Positions 51,793 through 62,900 of a DNA stretch of 64,000 bases are shown here, in pieces. The DNA lies in the NCBI GenBank assembly GCA_002104905.1, contig MCFE01000140.1:62001-126000 (forward strand), written 5' to 3'. The position numbers were made by a program, and so were the translations under genes. The notes under the pieces are model-generated. The model was not told where the DNA came from and did not search any database. It saw only the letters and a list, made by a program, of their open reading frames with translations. The stretch comes from Basidiobolus meristosporus CBS 931.73 (Eukaryota; Basidiobolomycota; Basidiobolomycetes; Basidiobolales; Basidiobolaceae). Every line of letters begins with the position of its first letter. Position 1 is the first letter of the stretch.

Positions 51793-52628
51793 TACCTCAA
51801 GTCAGTCTAAGTATATTCAATGTATACCCAGGATTCTCCAAGTGGTACACTTTCAACCAGCAGCTAGGTTCTATAGTGACAAACATCCTGTTGGTCAAAT
51901 GCAACCAAATAAAGAGAACTTGGTGCCATTTTGAGGCCCCGGCTCCCTTACCAGCATATGGCTGGGAGTTTGATGTATACTTCACTAGGAAAACATCCAG
52001 ATATCTCATATTCAGTAGGAGTTGTCAGCTAATCTAGCCAGAACAATGGATTTGATCATATTGCAGTAGTTGAGCATATTTTTAGATACTTGAAAGGTAC
52101 TGCTGACATCTGCTCAAGGTTCTCATTTAAGGGCTCAGAGCAGGATCTCTTGGGAAGCTCTGATGCTGATTAGGATCAAAATTTTGAAGACAAAAGACCT
52201 GCCACAAGATACACATTTTTATACTGCAAAGAAGCAATCTCATGGAAGTCAAGAAAGCAACCAACTATAGCACTTTCCATCATATTGGCAGAGTATATGG
52301 CAGTCTATGAGGGTACAAAAGTAGCAATAAGGCCAGTAAAACTGCTTAAAGACTTAGGCTTATATCACAAAGCCCTTACCACTTTGTTTCAAGATAATCA
52401 TGGATGCATAAAATAGGTAGAAATCCACCTTTCCATGGCTAAGCTGAGCACATAGATATTAGACATCATACATGTGTAAAGCTATAGAAAATAGACTTGT
52501 TAGTTTAGCTCACTGTCCTACAGATGAGATGATTGCAAACATACTTACCAAGCCATTAACTGGTGGCATGTTTGCATGTCCAGATCAAAATTAGGACTTG
52601 TTAGCACTGGCATTTAGTTAAGTGGGAG
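51793..52628 (+). pseudogene. Copia-2c RT end and RNase H
   Basis: Colinear with Copia-2a 34480-35317: AGTCTAAGTATATTCAA (SKYIQ region) at the start, the HNQNYG-like segment, a GSDADxDQN version of GYSDADWGQN near 52155, and the DEMIANILTKPL region near 52525. Stops throughout. Precedes its own LTR. Confidence 0.75.
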
Positions 52629-52976
52629 TGTTGTTAATATTTGTAGTTGCTCCTGAGTGTTCACCTGACTTAGTCATCTATACCTTTACCTACAAATCTG
52701 CAAGAGTTCTGACCAGATTCCTTGTTGGAATTCACTTGGAATATCTTGCTAAAACATCAGGTAACCACAACATGAGATCACTCGAAGTTGCCTAAGCAGC
52801 CCTAAACTTTGCTTACATGTGATTGGGACCTTTGCAAGCCTGTTCTCCACATTTGCTTTGCCAAGATCATGCCAAAGTATAAATACCACATTTACAACTC
52901 TTGTATCATTAAGTGAAACCCACATAAGTTATTTGTTTTCCTGATCACTTCATGTACCTCCAAAGCACTTGAAACA
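52629..52976 (+). repeat. Copia-2c 3' LTR
   Basis: TGTTGTTAATATTTG to GCACTTGAAACA, 348 bp. More diverged from the Copia-2a and -2b LTRs than those are from each other, so this is an older copy. TATAAATA at about 52879. Confidence 0.82.
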
Positions 52977-53354
52977 TTTTACTTTATCATTGCACCTGAG
53001 AATTGCCCAAACATACCCATTTGAATTGCCACCTACAATCCTTAGAGAATTCTAACCAAATCCCTTAACAAGATATACAGAGCTTGCATCAAGATAAGCA
53101 ACCCCAGACTTTGTGCACATGTTATTTTGCCATGATCATGCTTGGAAATTCTGGGGCTGTTGGGACAGCTTAGAGACCTTTGATTTTTTAGGTACCTGAC
53201 ATCTTGGTGAAGAAATTCCAAGCAAATCCTTACAAGCCATCTGGTAAGGCTTCTCTGTGACTTATAGTCAATGATCTGGGTGACCAAGTTAGGTGTATAT
53301 TTTGGTGTAATTACAAATCTAACAATAGATTCCATGTTGTCTTCATGTTCTTCT
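52977..53354 (-). repeat. Copia-2-like LTR debris
   Basis: 53040-53335 on the minus strand matches the first two thirds of a diverged Copia-2-type LTR (ACACCTAACTTGGTCACC, CTAAGCTGTCCCAACAGCCCC). 52977-53039 is unassigned. 53336-53354 is the complement of AGAAGAACATGAAGACAAC, also found next to the solo LTR at 41600. Confidence 0.6.
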
Positions 53355-53703
53355 TGTTGTAAGAGTCTTGGAGATATTGGAAGTGATTTGGAGAACAAGT
53401 AGATTATGTGGTTTTCACTTAATAATTTATTGAATGTAACAGTAGTATTTATACTTTTACCTGGTCTTGGCATTACAAACACGTAGAATAGGTTAAGGAA
53501 GGTCCCAAGAACATGTGTGCAAAGTTTGGGGCTGTTTGGACAACTTTGAGAATTTTCATGTTCTGGGTACCTGGTATTTTGGTGAAAATATTCTAAGTAA
53601 ATCCCGACAAGGAATTTGGTCAGTATTCTCTAGGATTTGAAGGTGATGATCTAAGTGACTAAGTTAGGTGAATATTTAGGTGGAAATACAAATTTTCACA
53701 ACA
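53355..53703 (-). repeat. Copia-2b 3' LTR
   Basis: 349 bp; the 3' end of the element lies at 53355. About 20 differences from the 5' LTR by eye. The polypurine tract is the complement of CTCCTACTCAGCTAAATG at 53704-53721. Confidence 0.92.
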
Positions 53704-55294
53704 CTCCTACTCAGCTAAATGTTCATACTGACTAGTCCTAATTTTGACCTAAGATATTCAAACTTGTCTCTAGCTAATAGTTTGGTAAATATGTCTGCAA
53801 TCATTTCATCTGTAGGACAGTAAACTAAGCTAAGTTATTCTCTATAGCTTCTTGTATGAAATGATGTCTAATATCTATGTGCTTGGTTCTAGCATGAAAA
53901 GTTGGATTTCTACCTAATTGTATACATCCTTGATTATCTTGAAATAAAGTAATAGGCGTTTTTTGACATAGGCCTAAATCTGCAAAGAGCTTTCTTAACC
54001 ACATTGCTTCTTTTGTAGCTTCACAGGCTGCCATATACTCTGCCTCTGTAGTAGAAAGAGCTACGGTTGGTTGCTTTCTTAAATTCCATGAAATTGCTCC
54101 TTTACAGTAAAGAAAGGTGTATTCTGTGGTGGATCTTCTGTCTTCCAAATTTTGTCCCCAGTCAGCATCAGAGTATCCCACAAGATCCTGTTCTGAATTC
54201 TTATAAGTGTATCTTAAGCAGATATCAGCAGTTCCTTTTAGGTATCTAAAAATCCGCTTAACTGCTGCAATATGATCAGATCCATAGTTCTGATTATGTT
54301 GGCTTACAACTCCCACTGAATATGAGATATCTGGACGTGTTCCAAGCATGATATACATCAGACTGCCAACCATAGATTGATAAGGAAAGTCAGGGCTTTC
54401 AAATGGCACCAAGCTCTCTTGATTTGGTTGAGTTTTGACCAAGTTAAGGTTTGTCTCCATTGGGGTAGCTGCCGGTTTACAGTCTTCCATTTTGTACTTC
54501 TTTAGTATATCTTGAATATACTTGGATTGGCTTAGGGTAATAGTCTGGGTACTTCTGTCTATGGAGAACTTAATCCCTAGGTAGTAACTAAGCTCTCCTA
54601 AATCAGACATCTTGAACTCCTTAGATAGGCTGGATTTAGTCTCTTCCAATGTTTCTAGGTTATTAGCGGCTATAATAAGATCATCCACATATAGAGCTAA
54701 TAGAACTGGATTTGCTCTATCTGGCTTATAGTATATACTATAGTCAGCATTACTCCTTTTGAAACTCAAAGATTCCAAATAAGAATCTATCTTGCAATTC
54801 CAGGCTCTTGGTGATTGTTTGAGACCATATAGTGACTTTTTAAGCTTGCAGACCAAATGGGGGTTATCTTGGTCAACAAACCCATCAGGCTGGTCCATAT
54901 ACACATCCTCATCAAGTTCTCCATTCAAAAATGCAGTTTTTACATCCATTTGATGAATAAAGAACTTATATTTGGCTGCAATAGCCAATATTAATCTGAT
55001 AGAATTAAACTTGGCTACCGGTGCAAAGGTCTCAGTGTAGTTAAGTCCTTTTGTTTGAGAGTATCCTTTGGCTACAAGTCTTGCTTTGTATCTTTCAATT
55101 GTACCATCAGCCTTGTATTTTGTCTTGAAGACCCATCTGCATCCAATTGATTTTTGGTTGATTGGTAATTTGACCAAGTCCCAAGTTTGATTTTCCATCA
55201 GGGCCTGATATTCCTCAGTCATTGCAGATCTCCAAAACTTTGTCTGAGGGCTATTTAGGGCCTCTTTTACAGTCTGGGGTTTATCAATATGGAC
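53704..55294 (-). pseudogene. Copia-2b reverse transcriptase and RNase H
   Basis: 53825-55222 is a single 465-residue open frame, the longest in the window. RVT_2 blocks: [80 protein letters not shown] and the active site LALYVDDLIIA near residue 193. RNase H: GYSDADWGQN, STTEAEYMAACEATKEA, DNQGCIQLGRNP, HARTKHIDIRHHFIQEA. All catalytic residues of RT and the RNase H acidic set appear present. A 4-bp loss near 53830 (compare Copia-2a AGCTAGCTTAG) cuts off the last ~40 residues. Confidence 0.93.
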
Positions 55295-56493
55295 TTAATA
55301 GGCATAGGCTAAGTTTGTTCCCTCATTAATATAGTAATTTGGGCTATTTCTTGTCTGATTTGATCTCTGGGCATTTGATACTGGAATGATCACTTCTGGG
55401 ATATTCCTGGGCACTGATTCTGGCTGAACCACGGTTGTAGAGTCCTCTGGAGTGAAAAAATTATCATTGTTTTGCTCTGATTCAATCCTGACAATTGGTA
55501 GACTTGAGATCAAATTTTTGTCATCATCTGATGTCATTTTTTGTGAAAATTTTGAATTTTCATCAAACAACACATCCCTGGACTTGATCAGCTCTTTTGC
55601 TTTGGTATTGTAGAGTCTGTATGCCTTACTCTCATTGCAGTAGCCCAAAAAAATGCATTTTACACTTTTTGGCTCAAATTTTGACTGATTTCCGGCCAGT
55701 TTTTTGGCATATGCTGTACACCCAAATATTCTTAGATGTTCTGCACTTGGTCTATATCCAAACCATGCTTCAAATGGAGTAGAATCACAAAGTATTCTGT
55801 TATAACTCCTATTTTTAAGGTATACAGCAGTGGCAACTGATTCTGCCCAAAAATCATAGGATAATTTTTGATCATGGATCATAGATCTTGCCATATCAAT
55901 TATTGATCTGTTAGCTTGTTCTGCTACTCCATTTTGCTGTGGGGAGTATGGTACAGTAGTCTCTTGCTTTATCCCATGAATTTTGCAGAAGTGGATGAAG
56001 AGTTTGAGGTATATTCTCCACCATTGTCAGAGCGTATTTTCTTGATTTTTTCACCAGTTTCTCTCTCCACCATGGCTTTAAACTCCCTGAGCTTAGACAG
56101 AGCTTCTTCCTTTCTCTCCATGAAGTAGACCCATGTGTATCTTGTATATTCATCAATAACAGTGATTAAATACTTCATCCCGCCTAAGGATAAATTTTGC
56201 ATAGGTCCACACAGATCTGAGTGAGTTAGATATAGTTTTTTCTTAGTTCTGATTAACCCTGAGCTCTTGAACAGTTGTCTGGCTTGTTTCCCATATATGC
56301 AGGCTTCACAGTGCTTCAAATTAGCTGGGGGATCAATTTTCACTACAGAAATTAGCTGATTTTTGATCATTTTACGCAAATAATCAAAATCAATGTGTCC
56401 AAATCTCCTGTGCCAAAGCATTGGTGTTTCTTCATTTAAGTTACTTATATTGGCTTCAAGATATGATGGAATATAAGTCAACTTGTATAGATT
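55295..56493 (-). pseudogene. Copia-2b integrase
   Basis: 55969-56481 has the zinc site LWHRRFGHIDFDYL and HCEACIYGKQAR and the core blocks THSDLCGPM and RSDNGGEYTS, both aspartates intact. After a frameshift near 55970 the glutamate block PQQNG-AEQANRS lies at about 55910. 55295-55894 continues with SYDFWAESVATAVYLKNRSYN, the GYRPSAEHLRIFGC block and FLGYCNESKAYRLYN. Only the one frame break separates the halves. Confidence 0.9.
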
Positions 56494-56901
56494 CTAATCT
56501 CCAATGCCCAAAGTAATATGGGCACCATTTTGATCAGTGGTCCTGCATCCAGAATTGTCAAAACTGAAACTGAGTCCTTCTGCTGTGGCCTTACTTACAG
56601 AGAGTAGGTTCTTGGCTATTTCTGGTACATAGGGTACTTCTTTAAAGGTCAGTGTATGGCTTCCTTCACTGCTTCTACGGTTTACTTGGATAGCTCCTTC
56701 TCCCACTGCATCAAGTGTTCTATTGTCACCCATGAAAACCCTCTTAATTGGAATTTCTTGATATTGGGTAAAAAGTTCTTTTTGTTGTGTAAAGTGTTGA
56801 GATGCTTCAGAGTCAATATACCACATCTGAGAATCCTTGTTTGTGGTCATATTTAGTGCAGATGTGAATAGTCTATCTTCAGTTGTTGCAGCATTTCCAT
56901 A
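56494..56901 (-). pseudogene. Copia-2b protease
   Basis: Open in frame with gag after its TAA. WYIDSEASQHFT is the aspartic protease site with glycine changed to glutamate (family DSGAS), likely inactive. IAKNLLSVSKATAEG follows. The stretch ends at a TAG (56494-56496) inside GIGD-NLYKL, the same codon that is TAG in Copia-2a. Confidence 0.85.
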
Positions 56902-57654
56902 TTAAAGCTTCTTTTGCTGATTATCTTTCTTTTTGAGACACCCATCTGATGTGTGTCCTTTCCTTTTGCAGTAGTTACAAAAGAGGTTGCTGTTGCCTTT
57001 GTAGGGTCTTGGGTACCTCCCTTGCTGGTTATCACTGCTTATTAAAGCATTTTCTTCTTCCTTCTTATTGGCACTAGATTTTCTTAATTCTTCATCCAGG
57101 AGCCTTCCACATACGTAATTTAAGGTCAAATCTTCAGTTCTGGACTCTAGGGCTGATACAAGACCCTGAAGCTTGTCTGTCAGGCTATCCAGGATGGTAA
57201 ATATCACATCCTTATCAGTAGTTGGTACACCCACAGATTCCATCTCATCTACCAGCAGGGTAATTCTGTAAATTAGATTTTTCATTTCTTTTCCTGGCAG
57301 CATCTTTATAGTACAGAATTTTTGTCTCAGATACATTTTTTTAGCAGCTGAACATGACTGGTAGGTGTCTTCTAATGCCTTCCAGGCACTCTTTTCTATT
57401 TTTGCTTTTGAGCATTGAATTAGCAATTTGTCTTTAACATCAAGGCAAATGCAGTCAAAGGCACTTTGTTCTTTCTTCTGGTACTTTAAGGCTTCCTCTC
57501 CCACGTTTTTAGGAGGGCATCCTTCTCCCATGACAATATCCCAAAGGTCTCTTTCTTGTAGTAGCACTTTCATCTTCACCTTCCACACTTGGTAGTTAGA
57601 TCCATCCAACTTTTCAGCAGAGGGAAAAATTCCAGTAATAGCAGTAGTAGACAT
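56902..57654 (-). CDS. Copia-2b Gag, 250 residues, intact
   Basis: Starts at the ATG at 57654 (MSTTAITGIFPSAEKLDGS) shortly after the primer site. Blocks: DGSNYQVWKVKMKVLLQE, AWKALEDTYQS, YLRQKFCTIKMLPGKEM, LTLNYVCGRLLDEELRKSS and the CCHC zinc knuckle CNYCKRKGHTSDGC near residue 230. It ends at TAA (56902-56904), after which protease continues in the same frame. The particle-forming protein of the element; the only intact retrotransposon gag here. Confidence 0.9.
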   Translation of the reverse strand: MSTTAITGIFPSAEKLDGSNYQVWKVKMKVLLQERDLWDIVMGEGCPPKNVGEEALKYQKKEQSAFDCICLDVKDKLLIQCSKAKIEKSAWKALEDTYQSCSAAKKMYLRQKFCTIKMLPGKEMKNLIYRITLLVDEMESVGVPTTDKDVIFTILDSLTDKLQGLVSALESRTEDLTLNYVCGRLLDEELRKSSANKKEEENALISSDNQQGRYPRPYKGNSNLFCNYCKRKGHTSDGCLKKKDNQQKKL

Positions 57655-57673
57655 TGCAGAGAGTGACAGCTTG

Positions 57674-57685
57674 GGGCTCCTAACC
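57674..57685 (-). other. Copia-2b primer binding site
   Basis: Minus strand GGTTAGGAGCCC, the half-tRNA site with one change (T to G) from GGTTATGAGCCC of Copia-1a and Copia-2a. The change falls on the base pairing with the CAT anticodon. Confidence 0.7.
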
Positions 57686-58034
57686 TGTTGTAAGAGTCTT
57701 GGAGTTATTGGAAGTGATTTGGGAGGACAAGTAGATTATGTGGTTTTCACTTAATGATTTATTGAATGTAAAAGTAGTGTTTATACTTTTACCAGGTCTT
57801 GGCATTACAGGTACATAGAATAGGTTAAGGAAGGTGCGAAGAACATGTGTGCAAAGCTTGGGGCTGTTTGGACAACTTTGAGAATTTTCATGTTCTGGGT
57901 ACCTGGTATTTTGGTGAAAATACTCAAGTAAATCCCAACAAGGAATTTGGTCAGTATTCTCTAGGATTTGAAGGTAATAATCTAAGTGACTAAGTTAGGT
58001 AAATATCTAGGTGGAAATTCAAATTTTTACAACA
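57686..58034 (-). repeat. Copia-2b 5' LTR
   Basis: 349 bp. On the minus strand it starts TGTTGTAAAAATTTG and ends CTCTTACAACA, with a TATA-like TATAAACA near 57778-57785. Confidence 0.92.
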
Positions 58035-59434
58035 GAATCACCCCTCTTTATTTGCTTACACACTACTACCTTGGGTATTCCACATATAGTTTGAATCAAA
58101 AAAACTATAGCCTCCTGCTTGCTAAACTCTACAAACATGTACACCTGCCACAATTGACATACTTCTATTACATCAACTTTAGGGCTTTTTAGTGTGATAC
58201 TTGCAAAGTTGCCAGATACCTTGTATTGCTGGTATCATATACATCTTGTAAACATATGCTTGGTTATTGCCACTTCTGCCATGAATACCTCCTGAATATC
58301 CGCAAGAACTTCTTGGAGTTTAGCCAATATATTCCTTCTCCCTGCTATATTCTAGTCCCCCTTATAGGTGTGCTCTGGCTTTTGTTTGTGTGAGTTGCAT
58401 ATTGAATGGTGTAGAAGTTGGCTTGTGACCACAAGAAGTCTGGCATACCTTGGTAGAGTTTTCCTCATAATAATCAGTTTCTTGCTGCACCCAACCCAAC
58501 TTTGCATTACTTAGCTGATTACCCATGCATTGGGGCTGCTTAGCTTCTTAATGCCATAGGCATAGGTGTCTCCATGTGCACAATTGTCCTCAGTATTTTC
58601 CAACTCTTTCTGGCTGTCCTGCATGTGCCAACTCATCACATCCATGATGGACTTGAAGGTAATATTCTTGATGAGATTGGGCTATTGCAGTACCTGCAAC
58701 TTGATTTGACTTCCTATCTCCTCATACATCTGCTCCATAGGAAACTCCAAAAAGGTAAAGCAAGGCCCAATATTCTCCACACACCATGCAAGATGGAGTA
58801 GAGAATGGATACAGTAGCAGCAGAGATCTACATGTTCAGCTTTATGTTTGTAGTATTACCGCTCAAATCCTGTCACAAACTCCTTGCACAACAGCCATAG
58901 ATGCATCAAGTTAGCATTGGTGATATGCTTATGAATAAATATTCCTACATTGCCCACATATGAACCCCAATGCCTCCAATGTACTCTTGGTAGGAATAGC
59001 TTCAGAATGCTACATGAATAATCCCATATTTAGTTCATCCAGTCTGTGCATTTGTATTGTTGCATAGGCATATGAATATTAATTGGAGCCCCTGAGAAGT
59101 ACTTAGGGTGGTGGATAATCTGTAATATCTTGCCAATTCTTCCAAATTCCTCCAGTATCTCAGATGGCTCATTTAGCTTGAAATGCCCATGTTCAACTTG
59201 GTCATCAGTATAGGGATATTGTTGAAAGGCAAATGCATTGCTCTCAGTGGAAAGCTTTTGCTCCAACAGATACCCTCTATCTTAAGTATCTCCAGCTTCC
59301 AAATGATCCCATATTCTGGCCAATGGCTTAAAGCTTGCTAACCTTGCTGCAATTGCATGCTGACTTCAGTACATTTTCTCTGTGATAGATGATGTTCTCA
59401 GTGTTGGTGTTTGGGTAATATTAATGTGTGTGAG
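58035..59434 (-). pseudogene. CACTA-F Tnp2, C-terminal half
   Basis: Minus-strand homology to the C-terminal Tnp2 region: 58570-58810 by DNA alignment with the LHLAWCVENIG and FPMEQM segment, and 59030-59266 with SNAFAFQQYPYTDDQVEHGHF and KLNEPSEILEE. Relative to CACTA-A, about 110 bp with the PAISKLAGF segment are deleted near 59440, where VHIVRTRGF joins the two sides. Many stops. Confidence 0.75.
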
Positions 59435-60633
59435 TTATGGAGTAAATCCCCTGGTTCTAACAATATGCACTTTTACATGCCAGCCATTTACTGCTATCCT
59501 ACTGGAAAGCATACAAAACGTATCCAGCAATGGATACAGGAAGCTATACAGGTTGGGCAGTGATTTAGGCCCAGATACCAGTGAGACTACTGTCAGATTA
59601 TTGCTTTGATACCATAAGATGGGCAGCAGACTCAGATTGATGAGAATCAATGGCCAGCAGGATTTGCTGGTAGAGTGCTTGTTTAACAAGAATCCATCAA
59701 GTACTAAGGCAAAAGCATGGTCATACATACCTTCAAAGTAGTCCTTGCTTCTTAGCTGTTTGTAATGTTTGCCATTGATTGTATTGGATATGTTTGCACC
59801 TAATTGATACTGAGTGCGGTACTGTATAGCTTTGCAATACTTGTTGGACGGCATCAGTTTCCTCAGACATGGTATGAACAGAATATATCTGGAGTGTGAA
59901 CAATGTTTCACCTCAATGGTGGTGAATTCCTGACAATCTGGACAGGTTGCACTGGTAGCATTTTTGGTTGTGAATGCCATGCACTGCTAACATGTGCTGG
60001 AATCAGGACAGTCTCTGGATTGTATGTTGCCAGCCACATGATAGTGTTCCATCCTGGTATGATTTTGGCAAGAAGTAGTAATAAATCCTCAAAGCCCCCA
60101 TTACTGATATTAATGGAAATGTTCCACTTCTCTAGCCACAACATTACGTCATTCACCAGTAGATGGATCACAGGGCTCACTTGGCTCCATAGAGTGTCCT
60201 TGGCATTTGTTTCAACATGTGTTGTCTCATTGCATATAGGGATTTGACCAGGCCCATATGTGGTACTGTTGTAAGGGGCAATAGGCTCAAAATCCATCAG
60301 TGAACCTTCTTTGTCAGTGCTATCACTCTGTGTGCCATATTCAGAAGGCTGATATGAGCCTAAAGTTGTCACAGATTTACCTGACTCAGTTTGTGTAAGG
60401 TGACAAAGATGGCCAGGTGTTAATATAGGAGTATCAACCATCCAGCAAGATAATGTTGGTGCGGTATTGACAAATGAATGGTCAAATATGACTTGGGTGG
60501 CAAAACACTGGCCGTGATCCTTGTGATACTTCCTATGCTGTCTGCTTGCTTCATGGCTGCAAGATTTGCCACAATAGCCACATGTTCTTTTTTCTCTTCT
60601 CTTACAGCATTGAGTCAAAGTAGTCTTGTCCAT
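59435..60633 (-). pseudogene. CACTA-F Tnp2, N-terminal half
   Basis: The best Tnp2 text in the window. 59908-60633 (241 residues) starts MDKTTLTQCCKRREKRTCG, with CGYCGKSCSHEASRQH, then VIHLLVNDVMLWLEKWN and a second cysteine set ending in AFTTKNATSATCPDC. 59435-59980 overlaps in another frame: CPDCQEFTTIEVKHCSHSRY, YDHAFALVLDGFLLNKHST, CWPLILINLSLLPI and LVSGPKSLPNLYSFLYPLLD. The D in the LDGF block and the SGPK..LYPLLD block are typical of Tnp2 (Transposase_21). One frameshift near 59950 separates them. Confidence 0.85.
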
Positions 60634-60949
60634 GGGGTAAACAGTTTGACCTTCAACAATGTAACACTTTTATACCACTTTTTGGTCAATAGTCATGTGA
60701 GCTTAAGATAGTCTTGTATTTGAGACATTGCACCTACATGTATGTAGAATTCAATGCTGACCCACCATAGTAAGCATTATAAGTAAAGTAGTGGTACCAC
60801 ATACATGTATATGTAGCACTATTTCCCCTTTGGTTTTACTCACTTCCATATATATGCTGCAAAAAATAAAGTAAGGTTGTCTGGTTCCCAACCAAACCCC
60901 ACCACTGACAGCAACAGAAGAATGGTTGGACAATAGCTTGCTTTGACAA
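60634..60949. promoter_or_regulatory. Divergent control region of CACTA-F
   Basis: About 315 bp colinear with 48901-49225 of CACTA-E. Nothing in it could be assigned as a TATA box or start site with confidence. Confidence 0.4.
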
Positions 60950-60996
60950 TCAGTGCAACAAGCAGGGTTTCATCCAAAAAAGGCCCTGTGGACAGT

Positions 60997-61665
60997 AGAC
61001 TTGTTCCGTTGGATAGTGCCACATTGAGCCATGAGTGCCAAATAGTGCCATTGCGTGCCAGAGAGGCATGGCAGACCTAAACTTGGCCCCAGAGTGTGAA
61101 ATTTAGCTCTGCATCATCATGCAAAGCAGCCCCTGTGTTTCACCCATTGTGTTGGAGAAAATCCATTTTTTGACCTTTTTTTTTGGATCAGTGTTGTGCA
61201 GGATGTGTAAGAGGACAGAAGGACTGAAGACATGCACCTGGTACTCAATACACATGGCACTCTGAATCTAGCTCCTGTAGCTTGTATCATGTCACAAAAA
61301 TAAATGGCACTATTTTGGTCCACTGGTACTATCTGGCACTATATTTAAATATTAGCCCTAAAGTAAGACCTATACAAAGCACTTACAGTGCCAGATTCAG
61401 AGTGCCATGTGTATTGAGTACCAGGTGCATGTCTTCAGTCCTTCTGTCCTCTTACACATCCTGCACAACACTGATCCAAATAAAAAGGTCAAAAAATGGA
61501 TTTTCTCCAACACAATGGGTGAAACACAGGGGCTGCTTTGCATGAAGATGGAGAGCTATGTTTCACACTCTGTGGCCAATTTTAGGCACACTTAGTCTCC
61601 CTGGCACACTTTGGCATCAAATGGCACTCATGGCTCAATGTGGCACTATCCAACGGAACAAGTCT
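60997..61665. mobile_element. Palindromic Harbinger-type MITE 2
   Basis: 669 bp, AGACTTGTTCCGTTGG to CCAACGGAACAAGTCT. AGT flanks both sides (60994-60996, 61666-61668); CACTA-E shows the empty site GGACAGTGTGCC at about 49230. Arms match MITE 1, but the unique centre (61340-61380) is in the opposite orientation and about 63 bp of the right arm near 61391 are missing, which accounts for the length difference. Confidence 0.93.
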
Positions 61666-62228
61666 AGTGTGCTCATTGAAGGTAATAATGCAGACCCCTC
61701 AGGCTCTCAGTCAAGTAAGCAATTGAGAACCTCTGTGGAGCCGCAAGCTGACCATTATGCTCAGGCAGATGAGAATGTAGCAAATGCAGTACCCTCAGTT
61801 GAAGACCAGCAAATGGCTGTCATAACATCACCACCACCCATATCAGCAAGTATGTTGTCAGCTCATACCAATGCATTAGTGAAGTAATTAGGTGCAGTGG
61901 CTAATAGGATAGATGCAATGGCCTAGAGAAATCAGGAAATTGTCCAGAAACAGGATGAGTGGATAATATGTGTAGAGCTATCAATATTGCTGGTAGAGAA
62001 AGCAGTATTTTTGCTGCAAAGAAGAAACGCAAGTAGCTCAATGTCACAGCAAATAATTGAACTATTTCCCAGTGTAACAGCAGAGAAACACTGTACAGTC
62101 TTTGAAGCACAACAACAGTGCCCAAAGATATAGCCCACAGAAAAACCTATCACAGTGTGGGAGGGAGACAATGTGGTGATTATACCAAAGCCTAAAAATC
62201 AAAAGACCTTGAAGATCTGTGAAGCTGT

Positions 62229-62900
62229 TGTATTGGTGTCACAGTGACACCCACTGACAGATGTGCTCATTCCCATATTTTCTACATCCCTGTTTCTCTA
62301 CTACACTTATTTTAGTTTTATCACATTTGTGTTACTTGATCAGTACTCTCCCATAAGCCGGCTGACTATCACACCTGCTTACCTTATTGCATAAGTTATC
62401 CCTCACTTTATGTAAGATCACTAGCTATAAGTGGTTCAATATTAGGCAACCACCTGCACCAGTGCCTGTGATACATGATCAAACCGTGTCACCATCCCTA
62501 CCATTTCTATACCATATATGGTATCTCTATGTTACACATGTTTCAAAGTAATGATTCCAGATTGGTTAGATGTGCTGTGTCCCTTAAAACCTTCTTTTAA
62601 CTGCTGGTGGATTTTACAGTTGTTTTGACTTTGGAAGCTTTAGTACATTGTCATCTCAAAGGACGCTAAACCCAGCACATACTTCTGTTAAGACACCCAC
62701 TAAGTTAGGGATTGTGGCTCAGTAGTTTTTGCTTGACAAGCTTGTGGCTTTATTCTCCATCACATTATGTTAGAGACAGAGCCCAAGTATTCCTAGCCAG
62801 CTTTTGCTAGAGGTTATTGCACCCAGTGAACATCCAACACACAAAACACTTGAGAAGTGTTGGATGTATTTCTCCCTTGGACTTATACGCCACCATACTA
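62229..62900 (+). repeat. LTR-3 solo LTR in gene2 of CACTA-F
   Basis: About 670 bp interrupting gene2 between GAAGCTGT and TTGAGTGCAAT, which are adjacent in CACTA-D. Starts TGTATTGGTGTCACAGTGACACC and ends near CGCCACCATACTA. CTGTT before and CTATT after may be the target duplication with one change, in which case the edges shift by one or two bases. Includes ACCATATATGGT near 62512 and GGTTATTGCACCCA near 62812. Confidence 0.65.

Larger units (their letters stand above)
53355..58034 (-). mobile_element. Copia-2b, best preserved Ty1/copia element
   Basis: The 4680-bp minus-strand element has two 349-bp LTRs (53355-53703, 57686-58034). Intact motifs are gag, zinc knuckle, integrase D-D blocks, RT YVDD and RNase H. 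Defects are few: stops at 56902 and 56494, frameshifts near 55900-55970, 55223-55295 and 53825, and a changed protease site. The left flank (GTTCTTCT) and right flank (GAATC) share no target duplication. The right flank is CACTA-F Tnp2 sequence. Confidence 0.93.
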
